Below are positions 38,296 through 46,208 of a DNA stretch of 64,000 bases, in pieces. Source of the DNA: Lachnoclostridium sp. An138 (GTDB taxonomy: Bacteria; Bacillota; Clostridia; Lachnospirales; Lachnospiraceae); contig NZ_NFLF01000013.1 of assembly GCF_002160765.1 (NCBI RefSeq), positions 46,724-110,723 of the forward strand, given 5' to 3'. Position 1 is the first letter of the stretch; each line of letters opens with the position of its first letter. The translations under genes and the position numbers were made by a program. The notes under the pieces were generated by a model. It had not been told where the DNA came from, did not search any database, and was given only the letters and a program-made list of their open reading frames with translations.

Positions 38296-38964
38296 ATGTC
38301 ACTTTTCGTCAATCAGGTTACCGATGAATGGGGAACCTCGTACTCTCTGACCGGTCTGGGCTACGGTGTCCTGGTCATTCTGATGCTGGCGCTTCTGGTT
38401 CTCGCCTGCTTCCTTGGAGGAGAGAAAAAGATCAAAACCAAGCATCTCGTTTTTTCGGCTGTCGCCATGGCTCTGGGTATGATCACTTCATTTTTGAAGA
38501 TTTTTGAAGCTCCCATGGGCGGCTCTGTCACCCTGTTCTCCATGCTGTTCATCTGCTGCATCGGATATTGGTACGGACTGCGCACCGGTCTTATGACAGG
38601 CATCGCCTACGGACTTCTGCAGCTGATTTCCGACCCCTACATCATCAGCCTTCCCCAGATGATTACCGATTATCTGCTGGCTTTTGGCGCTCTGGGCCTG
38701 TCCGGCCTGTTCTGCAATAAAAAGAACGGCCTGATCAAGGGCTATATCGCCGGTGTTCTGGGCCGTTATTTCTTCGCTTTCCTGTCTGGACTCATCTTCT
38801 TCGCGTCTTACGCGGATGGAACCGGCATGAGCGCGCCGGTGTACTCGCTGGCCTACAATGGCGCCTACCTCGGATGTGAAGCGCTGATTACCCTGATTGT
38901 GCTTGCAATTCCGGCTGTGAATCAGGCGTTTGTGAAGGTGAAGGAGATGGCCACGGCTTCTTAA
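38296..38964 (+). CDS. thiT: Thiamine ECF transporter S component (ThiT)
   Basis: 222-aa membrane protein with about six hydrophobic segments, the substrate-binding S component that joins a shared ECF energy module encoded elsewhere. Motifs GGSVTLFSMLFICCIGYWYGLRTGLM and the TPP riboswitch upstream identify thiamine as substrate. Start ATG 38296 (MSLFVNQVTDEWG) has AAAGGAGG eight bases upstream; the ATT/ATG-like frame start at 38263 lacks a site. The stop codon at 38962-38964 lies inside structured repeat copy 2. Confidence 0.92.
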   Translation: MSLFVNQVTDEWGTSYSLTGLGYGVLVILMLALLVLACFLGGEKKIKTKHLVFSAVAMALGMITSFLKIFEAPMGGSVTLFSMLFICCIGYWYGLRTGLMTGIAYGLLQLISDPYIISLPQMITDYLLAFGALGLSGLFCNKKNGLIKGYIAGVLGRYFFAFLSGLIFFASYADGTGMSAPVYSLAYNGAYLGCEALITLIVLAIPAVNQAFVKVKEMATAS

Positions 38965-39091
38965 ATCCCATGTCTGTCCCTTCACGGACAGGGTCCGCCC
39001 GGATTCGGACTTGAAAGTCCGCCCCGGATCAGACCCTGTCCGCGAAGAGGCCAGAACATCGGGATTATAAGAAGCCTTCGGTTTGTCTCAG
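38955..39091. repeat. Structured repeat, copy 2
   Basis: Second copy of the 137-base repeat, beginning inside the last codons of thiT. Outer arms GGCTTCTTAAATCCC / GGGATTATAAGAAGCC; inner stem GGACAGGGTC / GACCCTGTCC (38986-38995, 39032-39041); tip CGGACTT / AAGTCCG. Differences from copy 1 occur as matching changes on both sides of the stems, so base-pairing is preserved. Confidence 0.85.
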
Positions 39092-39136
39092 GAGCAAAAG
39101 CTTTCTCCCGCCGTTTCAGGCTGAACACAGATACCT

Positions 39137-39544
39137 TTACCCCTCAAAGAGCATCCACAGGCCAAATATTGCAACAAGCACCCCTATAACTCTTCCAAGG
39201 CGGTTCGTCTTCACGTATCCAAACATCGCATATGTTTCCGGGGTACAGTAGGGAAACAGGACAACAGTAAGCCCTAGCAAAAGCATCCCGCAGCCCCCTG
39301 TAATTTTTCCGCTTTCCTTTCCTCCAGCGCTCAGAAACGCACTGGAGAGCATCAGCAGAACAGAAACGGCGATGCCTGCTGCAAACCACTTCATATTCTT
39401 TCTGACTTTTTCAAGTGCCATTCTGTGCTTTTCCAGGCATTCAACGGAACAATATATTTCCTTCGTTTTCCCATCCCCACAACCATAACAGAACTTTCCT
39501 TCCAGTTTCTTTCCACAGTAGCTGCATATGTTTCTTCCTGCCAT
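39137..39544 (-). CDS. Zinc-ribbon membrane protein
   Basis: 135 aa. The N-terminal part has CSYCGKKLEGKFCYGCGDG and a further IYCSVECLEKH, two treble-clef-like Cys pairs that would bind zinc. It is followed by three hydrophobic segments (WFAAGIAVSVLLMLSSAFL, GCGMLLLGLTVVLFPYC, GRVIGVLVAIFGLWMLF). Start ATG 39544 (MAGRNICSYCGKK) has GAGAGG upstream; an in-frame ATG at 39571 is less likely. I do not know a function; it resembles generic zinc-ribbon membrane proteins of Firmicutes. Confidence 0.75.
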   Translation of the reverse strand: MAGRNICSYCGKKLEGKFCYGCGDGKTKEIYCSVECLEKHRMALEKVRKNMKWFAAGIAVSVLLMLSSAFLSAGGKESGKITGGCGMLLLGLTVVLFPYCTPETYAMFGYVKTNRLGRVIGVLVAIFGLWMLFEG

Positions 39545-39592
39545 GCTGCCTCTCGCCCTCCATAAATCCAACTTATTATTATCATTGAATTC

Positions 39593-39709
39593 TCACATCG
39601 ACATTCTCCGCCGTGATACATAGAATAATCTCTTCTTCCGTGGGGTTCTGCATCCAGACAGCAAGACTGCAGATATCAGCGTTAGTATCCAATAAGTACC
39701 CTTTTTCAT
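39593..39709 (-). pseudogene. Possible small lipoprotein or its remnant
   Basis: A 38-codon frame begins with a convincing lipoprotein signal (MKKGTYWILTLISAVLLSGC) but then reads a very basic tail RTPRKKRLFYVSRRRMSM and stops. In the next frame the same bases read NPTEEEIILCITAENVDVRIQ before a stop, which looks more like protein. A one-base frameshift near 39655 would join the signal to that sequence. It could therefore be a decayed or frameshifted small lipoprotein gene. Confidence is low. Confidence 0.3.
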
Positions 39710-39811
39710 GCTTCCCACCCCCACATGACTGTTCATTATTACTTCCGCCCGGGCTTGTCCGGCAGGCTGATGTACTGCGGCAAACAACTAGTTCTACTCG
39801 AATATCACTAC

Positions 39812-39840
39812 TTGATCTTCTGATTCAAGAGTTCTATACT
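39812..39840 (+). promoter_or_regulatory. MATE gene promoter
   Basis: TTGATC (39812-39817), 17-base spacer, TATACT (39835-39840). The spacer holds an inverted repeat CTTGA/TCAAG that could bind a MarR-type regulator. Confidence 0.65.
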
Positions 39841-39877
39841 GAGAACCGGAAAATACATAGGAAAAGAGGAATCGACA

Positions 39878-41338
39878 TTGAGTACCCAAACCAGCCAGCG
39901 TCAGCTGGACATGCTTCATGGTCCTATCTGGAATAAAATACCGCAGTTTGCCCTGCCGGTGGCTGCCACTGCCATTCTGGAGCAGCTGTTTAACGCCTCG
40001 GATGTGGCTGTCGTCGGAAATTTCACCGGCGCGGAAAGCACCCTTGCCGTGGCAGCCGTTGGATCAAACAGTTCCATCATCAGCCTGATTGTAAATCTGT
40101 TCATCGGAATCGCCCTGGGCAGCAATGTGGTCATCGCCCATGCTATCGGCCACGGAGACAAAGCTTCCGTACACAAGGCTGTTCATACCTCGATTGTGGC
40201 AGCCGTGCTTGGAGGCGCCGCCGTCACCATTATCGGCGAGCTGATTGCCGCTCCGCTGCTTGGCCTGCTCCATGTGCCGGATGAGGTCTTCCCTCTGGCT
40301 CTTCTGTATCTGCGGATTTATCTCCTGGGAATGCCCGTAATCCTGCTGTATAACTTCGAAGCAGCCATTTTCCGCAGTGTGGGCGAGACGAAGATCCCTC
40401 TGCTTGCTCTGGCGGCATCCGGCGTCCTGAATGTCATACTGAATCTGTTTTTCGTCATTGTACTGCACATGACTGTAAATGGCGTAGCCACTGCTACTGT
40501 AATCTCAAACGCGGTCAGCTCTCTGATTCTGTACAAAAGACTCCGGACCACAACGCTGGAAATCCGTGTGGAACCCCGAAGCCTGCGGATCGATCCCACA
40601 AGCCTGCGCCGCATTCTCCAGATCGGCCTGCCCGCCGGAATCCAAAGCGCGGTATTCTCCGTGGCAAATATCGTGATTCAGTCTGCCATCAACAGTCTGG
40701 GAACCATAGTCATGGCAGCGTCCAGCGCAGCCTACAACATAGAAGTCTTCACCTACGACATTCTCAACTCCTTCAGCCAGGCCTGCACCACCTTCGTCGG
40801 CCAGAACTTCGGAGCCGGCAACCCTCAGCGGTGCAAAAAAACACTGCTGCTCTGTCTGGGAGAAGGCATCTGCATCCTGGGAGTGGCAATCGCGGCCATT
40901 CTTTTCTGGGGAAAACCACTGCTCTCCATCTTCGACAGCAATCCGGAGGTAATTGAGACAGGCTATATCCGTCTGATGCTGGTAGTATCGGCCCACTCTT
41001 TCAGCCTTCTCTATGAGGTTATGGCCGGATATCTCCGGGGCTTTGGAATCTCTCTTGCGCCTGCCGTCATTACAACCATATGCGTATGCGGAATCCGGTT
41101 TGGATGGATTCAGCTCATCTTCCCGCAGAATCCTACCTTCTGGACCATTATGACCGTCTATCCGGTCAGCCTTGCAGCCACTGCGCTGGCTATCTTCTTT
41201 GCCCTGGTCTATTACCGGCCGGCACGAAGATTCACCGCGATCCAGAAAACTATTTTTTACAAGGGCATAATGCCAAGTGAAAAGGTTTTAGATTTTCCAG
41301 TGGATTGTAACACTCTCACTGGTAGCGTCAATTTGTGA
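39878..41338 (+). CDS. MATE-family multidrug exporter with element-derived C-terminus
   Basis: 486 aa, twelve membrane segments in two homologous halves (start LPVAATAILEQLFNASDVAVVGNF; second half LQIGLPAGIQSAVFSVANIVIQS). It would export cationic compounds with Na+ or H+. Start is TTG 39878 with GAGGA upstream; ATG at 39911 is an alternative. The natural protein is expected to end near RPARRFTAIQKTIFYK. The last about 25-30 residues (from GIMPSEKVLDF) are encoded by DNA antisense to the ICE recombinase 3' end, so the ICE inserted into the 3' end of this gene and replaced its tail. Confidence 0.88.
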   Translation: MSTQTSQRQLDMLHGPIWNKIPQFALPVAATAILEQLFNASDVAVVGNFTGAESTLAVAAVGSNSSIISLIVNLFIGIALGSNVVIAHAIGHGDKASVHKAVHTSIVAAVLGGAAVTIIGELIAAPLLGLLHVPDEVFPLALLYLRIYLLGMPVILLYNFEAAIFRSVGETKIPLLALAASGVLNVILNLFFVIVLHMTVNGVATATVISNAVSSLILYKRLRTTTLEIRVEPRSLRIDPTSLRRILQIGLPAGIQSAVFSVANIVIQSAINSLGTIVMAASSAAYNIEVFTYDILNSFSQACTTFVGQNFGAGNPQRCKKTLLLCLGEGICILGVAIAAILFWGKPLLSIFDSNPEVIETGYIRLMLVVSAHSFSLLYEVMAGYLRGFGISLAPAVITTICVCGIRFGWIQLIFPQNPTFWTIMTVYPVSLAATALAIFFALVYYRPARRFTAIQKTIFYKGIMPSEKVLDFPVDCNTLTGSVNL

Positions 41339-42769
41339 TATGAGTATATCAACCACCTTGCGCTTATCTTCAAAGCTCACGGACTCCCAGTCATCGAGAT
41401 AGCCCGTAATGCTATCAATCTGTGAAGCGGAAACAGAATTAGCGGTGAGGTCTGCGACCAGCCGGAGCTGTTTCTGCCGTTCCGCATCCAGTTCCTCAAT
41501 GCGGGTGTTTGCGTATTGCAGGAGAAGCGGATTAGCGCCGGACAAAGTGTCCAGAAGTTTTTCGATCTCACTTTCCGTCTTTGCCAGGGCAACGCGGGCG
41601 GCGGTCAGCTTCGGATTGTAGCTTTGTTCCTTACCGCCTTTCAGCGTGTGGAATTTCCGCATCTTCTTAACCATCTCGCCGTAGACAAACGCCTCCATGT
41701 TTTGCGCGGTCAGTGTACCGGCACCCTCGCAGCTCCCATTGTCCGCCCGCTGTTTGCATCGTAGGTAAACAACGCCGTTTTGAGCTCTCAAGGCAGTTAG
41801 CGCATAACTACAGCGCCCACACTTGATTTTCCCGGCCAGCCATGTGTTATGGCATTTCCGGCCATTCTGGAATGTGGTGTTTTGTGAGAGCTTGCGCTGA
41901 ACAGTCAGCCAGAGCTGAGAGGGGATGCGCCCCTGGTGGGGAGCAATCACAAGGATCGGCTCCTCGCCCTCGCGCCCCTGATAGAGATAACAGCTATTGT
42001 CCCCTGTGAACATTTCCGGGGGACTTTCGATTTTTACGCCCTGGGCCTTGAAGTATTCGTAGATGTCCATATCGGCCTGGACGTAGACGGGGTTTCTCAG
42101 CAGTTTGGAGATAAAAGCCCGTTGTAAAGCCTTGCCGTAGACCATGATGGAGTTCTTCACAAAGTACCGGGTTATATCGCCGTAGGAATTGCCCGGCTCC
42201 GCATACATTTGATACATCAGTTCGGCAAAATCCATTTCCGCATTTTCCACCAGCTTCTTTGTCTTGATCCCGTCCATGACGATGGGCTCAGTATCAAAAC
42301 CGTATGGCGTCCGGCCCCGCATATAGTAGCCTTTGGTACACCGGGAATAGAAAGCGTCCTGCACACGCATCTGGATGCTTTCGCGTTCAAGCTGGGCAAA
42401 GACAATGCAGATATTGAGCATCGCCCGGCCCATCGGTGTGGAAGTGTCAAACTTTTCTGTGCAGGACACAAACTCCACATCGTACTGCTTGAACAGTTCC
42501 ATGAGCTTTGCGAAGTCCACGATGGAACGGCTAATCCGATCCAGCTTATAGACGATCACCCGCTTAATCAAGCCCAGCTTGATGTCCTGCAGAAGCCGCT
42601 GGAAGTCGGGGCGCTCAATGTTCTTGCCAGAGTAGCCCTTGTCTTTGTATTCCTTACCCTCACCACCTTTAAGCTCATAACGGCAAAACTCAAATTGACT
42701 TTCAATGCTGATACTGTCCTTTTTGTCAATCGACTGCCGCCCGTAAATTGCATCTATTCTACTATCCAT
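41288..42769 (-). CDS. Large serine recombinase (ICE integrase)
   Basis: 493 aa. The N-terminal resolvase domain has IYGRQSIDKKDSISIESQ, with catalytic Ser13, and YKLDRISRSIVDFAKLMEL; a recombinase domain and a Cys zinc ribbon (IKCGRCSYALTA ... LRCKQRADNGSC) follow, then a coiled coil and C-terminal IDATSESVTIHWKI. ATG 42769 (MDSRIDAIYGRQ) has AAGGGAG upstream. As the terminal gene of the ICE it should catalyse its integration and excision. Bases 41540-41558 within it match 19 bases of the ICE palindromic repeat. Confidence 0.93.
   Translation of the reverse strand: MDSRIDAIYGRQSIDKKDSISIESQFEFCRYELKGGEGKEYKDKGYSGKNIERPDFQRLLQDIKLGLIKRVIVYKLDRISRSIVDFAKLMELFKQYDVEFVSCTEKFDTSTPMGRAMLNICIVFAQLERESIQMRVQDAFYSRCTKGYYMRGRTPYGFDTEPIVMDGIKTKKLVENAEMDFAELMYQMYAEPGNSYGDITRYFVKNSIMVYGKALQRAFISKLLRNPVYVQADMDIYEYFKAQGVKIESPPEMFTGDNSCYLYQGREGEEPILVIAPHQGRIPSQLWLTVQRKLSQNTTFQNGRKCHNTWLAGKIKCGRCSYALTALRAQNGVVYLRCKQRADNGSCEGAGTLTAQNMEAFVYGEMVKKMRKFHTLKGGKEQSYNPKLTAARVALAKTESEIEKLLDTLSGANPLLLQYANTRIEELDAERQKQLRLVADLTANSVSASQIDSITGYLDDWESVSFEDKRKVVDILISQIDATSESVTIHWKI
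41540..41558. repeat. Partial repeat match inside the recombinase gene
   Basis: GGACAAAGTGTCCAGAAGT is identical to 19 of the 25 bases of the ICE palindrome, but the left arm (ACTTCT) is missing. On the coding strand it encodes KLLDTLSG, apparently native recombinase sequence. Confidence 0.6.
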
Positions 42770-42853
42770 AATTAGCTCCCTTCCGTTAAACGGGAGCCAA
42801 CCTACAATTATATTGTACCTCTGCCGCCCCCTTACCACAAGGATGACTCTGGC

Positions 42854-43027
42854 CTACCCCCGCCCGGCATATTTGCGGAACACGTCAAACAGCCGCTGTT
42901 CAATCTCGCGGTTGCGCTTATCCTGTTCCTGCGGGGAAAGAACGGGGGTGAGATTTTTGACGGTGATCGTGCGATCTCCGAGAACAGCAGTTTTGACTTC
43001 ACTTTCGTATTTGACCTGTGCCTGCAT
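42854..43027 (-). CDS. Small ICE protein upstream of the recombinase
   Basis: 57 aa, MQAQVKYESEVKTAVLGD... ending FDVFRKYAGRG. ATG 43027 has GGGAGGG five bases upstream. It contains a short beta-rich start and a helical tail with many charged residues (SPQEQDKRNREIEQRL). I have seen similar proteins directly upstream of serine recombinases in gut ICEs. That position suggests a possible recombination directionality (excision) factor, but no known domain is visible. Confidence 0.65.
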   Translation of the reverse strand: MQAQVKYESEVKTAVLGDRTITVKNLTPVLSPQEQDKRNREIEQRLFDVFRKYAGRG

Positions 43028-43112
43028 AAAATCCCTCCCATACAATCAAAGAATGTTTTGAAACATGGCAAAGGCCAGCACCGCGAAAGTGCTGGCCTTT
43101 GGCCGGATATGT

Positions 43113-43137
43113 ACCTCTGGACAAAGTGTCCAGAAGT
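43113..43137. repeat. ICE palindrome copy 1
   Basis: 25 bases, arms ACCTCTGGACA and TGTCCAGAAGT, centre AAG. It begins within the stop codon of the 66-aa gene. Confidence 0.9.
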
Positions 43138-43337
43138 CAATAGGGACTCCGCTCGTAATGCTGCTGGGCCTCTTCCAGTCCACGGATGTCAAAGACCTCA
43201 TAGAGCTCAGCCACCACACGCCGGATGTCCTGGGGCGAAAAACCGCAGTTCTCCATCGCGTAGATCACATAGCCGCGACAGGCATTGTTACTCCACGGCT
43301 GGGAGAGCAGGGCCGCCAGTTCTGGATCATAGTTCAT
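43137..43337 (-). CDS. Small ICE protein, unknown
   Basis: 66 aa (MNYDPELAALLSQPWSNNAC ... YERSPY). Start ATG 43337 has GAGGG upstream; an earlier in-frame ATG (43406) adds an unlikely leader. The sequence is mostly helical with one Cys pair spaced by nine residues (ACRGYVIYAMENCG). The stop TGA overlaps the first base of palindrome copy 1. Function unknown; it is a common short gene in this ICE type. Confidence 0.65.
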   Translation of the reverse strand: MNYDPELAALLSQPWSNNACRGYVIYAMENCGFSPQDIRRVVAELYEVFDIRGLEEAQQHYERSPY

Positions 43338-43688
43338 AGAGCGTTTCCCTCTTTCTTGATAAATTAGGGGGTGCCGCGCCCATTTCCTTGACCTGTCCAA
43401 AGACAACCATACTCAGCGCGGCATCCCCACGCAACGGAGGAACGGCGGCCCGGAGGGACAGGCGGCCAGCCTGTCCAATGGCGGATCGTGGCCGTGGGTT
43501 GGCCCGGCCCACCTGCGGCGCTGGTGTTTGTCGCTCGTTCTCCGTGGAGAGAAGTCACAGCGCACCCGCCGCCCGGCTCCCCGCGCTATGCTCAGGGCCG
43601 CCGCCGTTCCGTTGCGGAGAGGTTTATATTTCCCTCTCTAATAACCAAGACATTTTTGCATCAATTCCAAGTGGGGAAACAGCAAAAA
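43338..43688. other. Non-coding ICE interval
   Basis: 351 GC-rich bases between the sigma-like gene and the 66-aa gene. I see short GC-rich inverted repeats (for example GGACAGGCGGCC near GGCCAGCCTGTCC, 43457-43482) but no convincing gene, promoter pair or known RNA. Confidence 0.5.
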
Positions 43689-44099
43689 TCAAAAAGTTTT
43701 TTTCATGCGTTCCAGACCGCGCTTGATGGACTGCCGGACGGACTCCTCATGCACACCATCGGCCTCGGCAATTTCTTTGATGCTTATGCCAAGAATGATA
43801 TGAGCGTCGATCCGTCGGCCCTGGATCTCCGGCAGGGAGTTGAGGGCGTTCCAGAGCCGGATAAACAGCTCCATGCGTTCCAGAAGCTCCTGGGGCGTGG
43901 GCTCATGCAGGCAGGCCGAGTATTCGATCCCGTCCTCACAGTCCAAGGAATACTGCGCTTTGTGCCGGGTGAGCCGCCGCTGGTAGGCCGCTTCATAGCG
44001 GACGCTGGCCCGGAGCGCCTCGGCCACTTCCTCGGTGACTTCGATAAACTGATCCTGCGTGTACCAATAATAAAAATCTTTCAGATTGATGGTAGTCAT
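43689..44099 (-). CDS. Sigma-70-like regulatory protein of the ICE
   Basis: 136 aa. The C-terminal part (RRIDAHIILGISIKEIAEADGVHEESVRQSIKRGLERMKK) is a sigma region 4 helix-turn-helix; the N-terminal part (MTTINLKDFYYWYTQDQFIEVTEEVAEAL) resembles sigma-like proteins of Tn916/Tn1549-type elements. ATG 44099 has GGAGG six bases upstream. It could act as a small sigma factor or activator of ICE genes. The in-frame extension to 44270 would read through palindrome copy 2 and is rejected. Confidence 0.82.
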   Translation of the reverse strand: MTTINLKDFYYWYTQDQFIEVTEEVAEALRASVRYEAAYQRRLTRHKAQYSLDCEDGIEYSACLHEPTPQELLERMELFIRLWNALNSLPEIQGRRIDAHIILGISIKEIAEADGVHEESVRQSIKRGLERMKKTF

Positions 44100-44182
44100 T
44101 ATAAACCTCCGTTTCGGTGTTGGGTGAACGAGTGACCGAAACGGGGACTGGCGGAGAGCGGCACCCAGGGGAGCCGCTCCGC

Positions 44183-44207
44183 ACCTCTGGACAAAGTGTC
44201 CAGAAGT
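44183..44207. repeat. ICE palindrome copy 2
   Basis: Identical to copy 1; 84 bases upstream of the sigma-like gene start. Confidence 0.9.
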
Positions 44208-44361
44208 CGGACAAACAAAATGCGCCTGCGCGACACAAGGCCACGCAAGCGCACGAAATGACAAATTCATTTATGTACTGCCAAATTGCACATCCACCGC
44301 CGGACTGATCCTGTTCGGGGGATGAGCTTTTTTTGACAGGTTAGGGGGATGGAAAAGAGAA

Positions 44362-44402
44362 AAGGACACGGCGATACCTCCCGGACACCGCCGTATCCTT
44401 AA
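44362..44402 (-). terminator. Hairpin 1 after the AbrB-like gene
   Basis: Stem AAGGACACGGCG / CGCCGTATCCTT with U-rich sequence after it on the minus strand. The 492-base stretch 44100-44591 holds palindrome copy 2, this hairpin and the next; no gene is seen. Confidence 0.6.
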
Positions 44403-44450
44403 AAAAGGGCGACTTTAACACACCCCCCGTATTCTAATTTTTCAAAAAGA

Positions 44451-44490
44451 AAACGGCGGCTTGAAATTTGTTATTTCAAAACCGCCGTAA
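44451..44490 (-). terminator. Hairpin 2 after the AbrB-like gene
   Basis: Stem ACGGCGG with TTGAAA pairing to TTTCAA with CCGCCGT, followed on the minus strand by TTTTCTTTTTG: a good terminator for the gene ending at 44592. Confidence 0.75.
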
Positions 44491-44591
44491 GGCTACTGTA
44501 TTTTGTTTTGGCGCGTGATGATCCAGCCGCCGAAACAACGGTTTTTTTATTATCCCGTTGGGCGGTAAATCTTGTATGAGGTTTAGAAAAG

Positions 44592-45062
44592 TCAGAAAAC
44601 TTCTATCTGTCCAGGATAATTCATTCCCTTTTCAATAAGAGGCCCTTTAGCTCCCATTGTAAAAGCGATGTCGCTACTACGAATGGACATTAACCGATCA
44701 CCGGCTTTAAGATTAAGAAATTTCAGCGTTTTTTGGGGTAGCTGCACTGTTCCTTCTTTGGATAATGGAAGCCATGCATAGCTTCTTCCCTTATATGGAA
44801 TAAACTGACCCGCACTACTTGAATGTTCCCCTGTCAATCCCGGCAAATCATCTATGATGTGCTTTAATTTTGAAGATGCTAACATCCTTTGATTTGTGAC
44901 GCAAAAACCGCCAGTTATTTTACTACCAGTGAAAATAATGATTTCCGGTTCACTGGTCAAATTGTATTCAGATAGCGCCATTGTCGGAAAATGTATTGTC
45001 CCTTCTGCTCCTATTACCGACCATCCAAATACATATTTCCCGCCTTTGTTTAATTGCGGCAT
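44592..45062 (-). CDS. AbrB-like protein in low-GC cargo pair
   Basis: 156 aa. Residues 95-140 (YAWLPLSKEGTVQLPQKTLKFLNLKAGDRLMSIRSSDIAFTMGAKG) resemble a swapped-hairpin AbrB/SpoVT DNA-binding unit, and residues 10-50 (VIGAEGTIHFPTMALSEYNLT) look like a second one. Its codon use and low GC differ from the surrounding ICE. It is divergent from a PadR gene across a 34-base palindrome. Regulatory or PadR-controlled function is inferred; the family assignment is tentative. Confidence 0.6.
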   Translation of the reverse strand: MPQLNKGGKYVFGWSVIGAEGTIHFPTMALSEYNLTSEPEIIIFTGSKITGGFCVTNQRMLASSKLKHIIDDLPGLTGEHSSSAGQFIPYKGRSYAWLPLSKEGTVQLPQKTLKFLNLKAGDRLMSIRSSDIAFTMGAKGPLIEKGMNYPGQIEVF

Positions 45063-45115
45063 AGTTTTCCTCCTTTACATTCCTTGCTTTTGCTGATATA
45101 CTAAAGTTAATATGT

Positions 45116-45149
45116 AATTGTAGTACTCTATATATAGAGTACTACAATT
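45116..45149. promoter_or_regulatory. 34-base perfect palindrome between AbrB-like and PadR genes
   Basis: Perfect inverted repeat, each half AATTGTAGTACTCTATA. It contains TTGTAG and TACAAT-like boxes readable on both strands, so it may serve both divergent promoters. It is a natural operator for the adjacent PadR regulator. Confidence 0.75.
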
Positions 45150-45176
45150 CAAGACTAATGTCAAGGGAGTAAAACT

Positions 45177-45725
45177 ATGCTTACGAAAACGGCAACTATT
45201 ATTTTAGGGATAATCCAAAAACATCCAGTTAATGCGTATGAACTTATCAAAATGCTATCGCGCTTTCAATTAAAAGATTGGTATGATATTGCAGACTCCA
45301 CAGTTTATGCAACACTTAAATCCTTAGAAAAAAAACAATATATCACTGGCAGAGTACAAAAAGATGGAAATATGCCTGATAAAACAGTCTATTCGCTAAC
45401 CGATGCTGGCACGAAAGAATGGAATACAGCTATTAAATTTTTTCTTACTCATTTTGATTACGATCTTATTCCATTTATGATTGCGAGCTTTTTTGCCGAA
45501 AGTATTGGAGTAGACGAAGCTATAAAGTGTTTGGAAGAACGCCTTGATTATTTGAAAAAAAATAGCAAAGGGCTTACAAGGCAAATAGAAGAATTGGAGG
45601 TGGAAAAGGATATTCCGTATTATGTCATCGGAAATGTGCAGCACAATGCGCTTATTGTTGAAACTGAAATCACAGTTACACAACAAATGATCGCCAAATA
45701 TAAAAGCAGGCTTTTCGATCAATAA
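45177..45725 (+). CDS. PadR-family transcriptional regulator
   Basis: 182 aa. Winged helix at residues 1-85 (ILGIIQKHPVNAYELIKML ... ADSTVYATLKSLEKKQYITG ... YSLTDAGTKEW), followed by a helical coiled C-terminal domain for dimerisation (LEERLDYLKKNSKGLTRQIEELE). ATG 45177 has AAGGGAG upstream. PadR proteins usually repress their own and a neighbouring gene in response to a small molecule. Low GC, unlike the ICE backbone, marks it with the divergent gene as a separate cargo. Confidence 0.88.
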   Translation: MLTKTATIILGIIQKHPVNAYELIKMLSRFQLKDWYDIADSTVYATLKSLEKKQYITGRVQKDGNMPDKTVYSLTDAGTKEWNTAIKFFLTHFDYDLIPFMIASFFAESIGVDEAIKCLEERLDYLKKNSKGLTRQIEELEVEKDIPYYVIGNVQHNALIVETEITVTQQMIAKYKSRLFDQ

Positions 45726-45806
45726 TATGAAATAAAATACTACTTCAAGTCAAATTGCATTTCGTTCTCATAGGCTCACCCGAAATGTAGAATAATATAG
45801 GGTGAT

Positions 45807-46169
45807 ATGAGAATGTACCAATACGACAAACATCTTGATTTTCACGCCCTGGGCCGTGAGATCAAACGAAAACGGGAGGCAAAGGGCTGGACGCAGGAGT
45901 ACCTGGCTCAGCTTGTGGATCGCACCCCGCGCTCCATCATGTATATGGAAAACCGGGGCCAGAAACCAAGCCTCAATGTTTTTTACCAGCTTGTCACCCT
46001 GCTGGAGATTTCCGTGGATCAATTCTTTTTCCCGGACAAGCTCAACGGAGAGAGCACCTGCCGGAAACAGATAGATGTCATGCTTAATTCAATGGACGAA
46101 AAAGAGCTGACCGTAATGAAATACACAGCAGAGGGACTGCAAAAAGCCCGCGAAACGGAGGATGCGTAA
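45807..46169 (+). CDS. XRE-family helix-turn-helix regulator
   Basis: 120 aa. The HTH is at residues 16-70 (LGREIKRKREAKGWTQEYLAQLVDRTPRSIMYMENRGQKPSLNVFYQLVTLLEISVDQFF), with a short C-terminal helix region. It reads opposite to the transfer genes, just beyond the relaxase and the candidate oriT, a usual place for an ICE control gene. The in-frame ATG 45813 is an alternative start; the RBS is weak. Confidence 0.85.
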   Translation: MRMYQYDKHLDFHALGREIKRKREAKGWTQEYLAQLVDRTPRSIMYMENRGQKPSLNVFYQLVTLLEISVDQFFFPDKLNGESTCRKQIDVMLNSMDEKELTVMKYTAEGLQKARETEDA

Positions 46170-46208
46170 GAAAAGCGTGTACCTCCGTTTTTTTGCGCCA
46201 TTTTCGGG

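Noticed and set aside
44100..44270. N-terminal extension of the sigma-like gene
   Set aside because: It would read through palindrome copy 2 and lacks an RBS; the ATG at 44099 has an ideal one.
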